Of a stretch of DNA of 64,000 nt, positions 63,513 to 64,000 are shown one piece after another. The stretch lies in the NCBI RefSeq assembly GCF_018831085.1, contig NZ_JAGPNM010000005.1, positions 297,879 to 361,878 on the forward strand. The letters run 5' to 3'. Positions within the stretch are counted from its first letter, which is position 1. The number at the start of each line of letters is the position of its first letter. This DNA comes from Rheinheimera oceanensis. GTDB taxonomy: Bacteria; Pseudomonadota; Gammaproteobacteria; Enterobacterales; Alteromonadaceae. The position numbers and the translations under genes were made by a program. Under the pieces are notes generated by a model. That model made no database searches. It was not told the DNA's origin and saw only the letters and a program-made list of their open reading frames with translations.

Positions 63513-63953
63513 ATGTATCTGGAGCATGTGAACCTGGTGGTGGCTGATATTGATGCCATGCTGCATTTTTACCGTGCTGCTTTCCCACACTGGCGTATTC
63601 GTGATGAGGGGCGGGGCGAATGGTATGGCAAGCCGCGCAAATGGCTGCACTTTGGTGACGATTATCATTATTTAGCACTAAGCGATCACGGCGAAGGCCA
63701 AAACCGCGAGCTGGCGGGGCATAGTGTTGGCCTGGCGCATTTTGCTTATGTTACTAACAACCTGAATGCCGTTATCGCCAGACTGAATACCGCAGGTTTC
63801 GCCATTGCCAAGCCTGGCACTGACGAGCCTTACCGTAAAAACATCTACTTTGTTGACCCGGCCGGATTTGAGGTGGAGTTTGTTGAGTATCTAAGTGATA
63901 TACCGGCCGAGCGCAACTTAAATCAGGAAAAAGCACGTAAGGAGGCAGTATGA
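63513..63953 (+). CDS. VOC (glyoxalase/bleomycin resistance) family protein
   Basis: 146 aa with the paired beta-alpha-beta-beta-beta units of the VOC fold: 'YLEHVNLVVADIDAMLHFYRAAFPHWRIRDEG' and 'GLAHFAYVTNNLNAVIARLNTAGFAIAKPG...YFVDPAGFEVEFVEYLSD', with His/Glu metal candidates at His5, His67, and the last-strand Glu. Substrate unknown; may act on aldehydes or toxins. AGGAG ribosome site. It is co-transcribed with the next gene (4-nt overlap) under SoxR. Confidence 0.88.
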   Translation: MYLEHVNLVVADIDAMLHFYRAAFPHWRIRDEGRGEWYGKPRKWLHFGDDYHYLALSDHGEGQNRELAGHSVGLAHFAYVTNNLNAVIARLNTAGFAIAKPGTDEPYRKNIYFVDPAGFEVEFVEYLSDIPAERNLNQEKARKEAV

Positions 63954-64000
63954 AAATTCTTGCTTTTGCCGCCAGTAATAATCCGCAATCTATTAACCAG
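63950..64000 (+). CDS. NAD(P)H-dependent FMN reductase-like protein, N-terminal fragment
   Basis: Only 17 codons are in the window: MKILAFAASNNPQSINQ, which matches the FMN-binding loop at the start of flavodoxin-like NADPH-dependent FMN/quinone reductases (ILAFAxSxxxxSxN). The ATG overlaps the VOC stop (ATGA). Its place in a SoxR-driven operon fits a role against redox-cycling compounds. Confidence 0.65.
   Translation, partial: MKILAFAASNNPQSINQ

Overview
The window is chromosomal DNA from a free-living, aerobic gammaproteobacterium. Several things suggest an Alteromonadales/Chromatiaceae relative of the Rheinheimera / Alishewanella / Arsukibacterium type: the gene families, the roughly 50% GC, the many secreted metallopeptidases and lipoproteins, and a dispersed palindromic repeat of a kind I recall from Alteromonadales and Vibrionales. 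This placement is an inference from gene content; no rRNA or tRNA gene is present to confirm it. Nearly everything is intact housekeeping or accessory chromosome. No IS element, prophage or CRISPR array was seen.

Layout. 0-9 kb: end of a LysR regulator, then exported hydrolases (M1 aminopeptidase, M28 peptidase, NPP-type phosphodiesterase), a SIMPL protein, a TetR regulator and a DUF4397 lipoprotein. 9.0-10.9 kb: an AT-rich island of small genes that looks like two decayed toxin/immunity-type cassettes plus an orphan lipoprotein. 10.9-20.3 kb: a FadL porin with a FadR-like operator, then an RND efflux operon (39-aa small membrane ORF, lipoprotein adaptor, two different permeases). 20.3-21.1 kb: a yybP-ykoY manganese riboswitch and its Mn exporter. 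21.4-26.4 kb: small membrane proteins, a GlxA-like AraC regulator, and a BlaI/M56 pair whose operator is a perfect 25-bp inverted repeat; the M56 protein ends in a TonB domain. 26.5-31.7 kb: YbaK, cytosolic KatG, a glutathione transferase with a divergent WYL regulator, and YajD. 31.9-38.6 kb: DUF1622, an uncharacterised HExxH protein, DUF6172, RhlE, a BON lipoprotein, CpdB and a GNAT enzyme. 38.7-47.3 kb: a second, exported KatG, a solute-binding protein, a MocR regulator divergent from azoR and an AhpD-like gene, a beta-propeller, a methyltransferase and a tandem rnk-like pair.

47.7-64 kb: an OmpA lipoprotein; a divergent cluster of RimK-like ligase plus class II amidotransferase against an N-acetylglutaminylglutamine amidotransferase (osmolyte dipeptide synthesis); a DUF2383 protein, an aldo/keto reductase and an Fsr-type exporter; a c-di-GMP (GEMM-I) riboswitch ahead of three uncharacterised envelope genes; an EamA transporter, a CBS protein and a desaturase/ferredoxin-reductase pair; and SoxR with a canonical SoxR promoter firing into a 30-aa ORF, a VOC protein and a flavin reductase that runs off the window.

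Oxidative and redox stress recurs (two KatGs, SoxR operon, AzoR, AhpD-like, GST). So does envelope function (RND pump, many lipoproteins, OmpA). Two metabolite riboswitches and several operator-like dyads are directly visible. The best candidates for something undescribed are the 9-10.9 kb cassette relics, the c-di-GMP-controlled gene trio and the SoxR-driven micro-ORF.
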